Made by a program: the position numbers and the translations under genes
In this document: piece after piece, positions 63,689 to 64,000 of the stretch
Layout: every line of letters begins with the position of its first letter
How positions within the stretch are numbered: the first letter of the stretch is position 1
Notes under the pieces: model-generated
What the model saw: the letters and a program-made list of their open reading frames with translations, nothing else
Databases searched by the model: none
What the model was told of the DNA's origin: nothing
Source: Bedellia somnulentella
Taxonomy: Eukaryota > Arthropoda > Insecta > Lepidoptera > Bedelliidae
Assembly: GCA_963576735.1 (NCBI GenBank)
Contig: OY755176.1
Location: 12,695,423-12,759,422 of the forward strand
Length of the DNA: 64,000 bases
Direction of reading: 5' to 3'

Positions 63689-64000
63689 ATGGAAGAACTT
63701 AAACAAATGCTAGTAGCAATCCAGAAGAACCAAGAGGAACACAAAGAAGAAATGAAGCAGCTCAGGGAATGTATGGAAAGAATAAGTACAAATCTAGAGG
63801 AAAAAGTCCTAATTTTACAAGAAGAAAATGTATTGTTATCTCAAAGAGTCAAAGAACAGGAAAAGAAATTATATGAGCTAGAAAAGGACAAAAGAAGAAG
63901 GAATTTAGTATTCTTTGGCATTGAGGAAGGGGAAAGGAGCTATTCAGACCTGGAAGAAAAGATTACACAAATCATAAAAACAAATATGGGAATAATGTGC
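63689..64000 (+). CDS. LINE-type ORF, coiled-coil plus RRM-like start (runs off window)
   Basis: 104 codons from ATG at 63689, open to the window edge. Residues 1-75 are Glu/Lys/Leu-rich with heptads (MEELKQMLVAIQKNQ, LEEKVLILQEENVLLSQRV), a coiled coil. Then a basic turn and RRNLVFFGIEEGERSYSDLE, the pattern with which LINE ORF1-type or RTE N-terminal proteins enter their RNA-binding fold. It is likely the 5' start of a two-domain retrotransposon protein; the clade cannot be told from this part. Confidence 0.65.
   Translation, partial: MEELKQMLVAIQKNQEEHKEEMKQLRECMERISTNLEEKVLILQEENVLLSQRVKEQEKKLYELEKDKRRRNLVFFGIEEGERSYSDLEEKITQIIKTNMGIMC

Overview
The window looks like nuclear DNA of a lepidopteran insect (moth or butterfly). 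It is AT-rich and has almost no long host reading frames. It is crowded with non-LTR retrotransposons, tRNA-derived SINEs, Penelope-like element remnants and small inverted-repeat elements. Several carry phrases I recognise as common in butterfly and moth DNA, such as the (TATG)n-tailed repeats, the GGGTTCCGTA/TACGGAACCCT repeat and an RTE-type C-terminus ending in W-x-S-V-G before a TGA-rich tail. No bacterial, viral or organellar gene order is visible.

Layout. 0-1 kb: a probable last coding exon of a host gene on the + strand (779-953). 2-19 kb: mostly gene-free DNA with SINEs of three families, LINE 3' scraps, an 80-bp perfect-to-near-perfect palindrome (4674-4755), a retroposon carrying a tRNA-like gene inside inverted arms (6351-6670), an interspersed element with a (GGAC)n stretch (9315-9996) and a long foldback element (13861-14425). 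19.7-30.4 kb: a large tandem duplication. Unit A (19741-22352, 2.6 kb) is intact. Unit B (22353-30374) was later interrupted by a CR1/Jockey-superfamily LINE (about 24611-29277, ORF1 with a PHD finger, ORF2 with the catalytic RT core deleted) and by a second copy of the (GGAC)n element (29593-30310). Unit A preserves both empty sites. 30.7-39.5 kb: a cluster of about nine copies of one SINE-like family, all in the + direction, one split by a 650-bp poly(A) retroposon with its own 12-bp target duplication. 39.5-39.8 kb: a twin-primed LINE tail. 40.3-45.2 kb: a young LOA-clade-like LINE with two open ORFs and an 11-bp target duplication. 45.9-53 kb: a full-length tRNA SINE, a young RTE tail with a 22-bp target duplication and two Penelope-like element ends with GIY-YIG domains and hammerhead-ribozyme-like motifs. 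54-63.4 kb: mostly unrecognised unique DNA with scattered SINEs. 63.7-64.0 kb: the start of another LINE-type coiled-coil ORF that runs off the window.

How the parts relate. The elements form a host-parasite web. Two lineages supply the enzymes: RTE-like LINEs ending in (TATG)n, and a LOA-type LINE with endonuclease, RT and RNase H. Short non-coding retroposons (SINE-A with the same GTGAGTATATG(TATG)n end, SINE-B with a (TTATG)n end) appear to borrow such machinery. Many insertions have clear target-site duplications, and nesting gives a relative time order. Apart from the exon at 779-953 I found no convincing host gene. Assignments to clades rest on recognised motifs only, with no database search.
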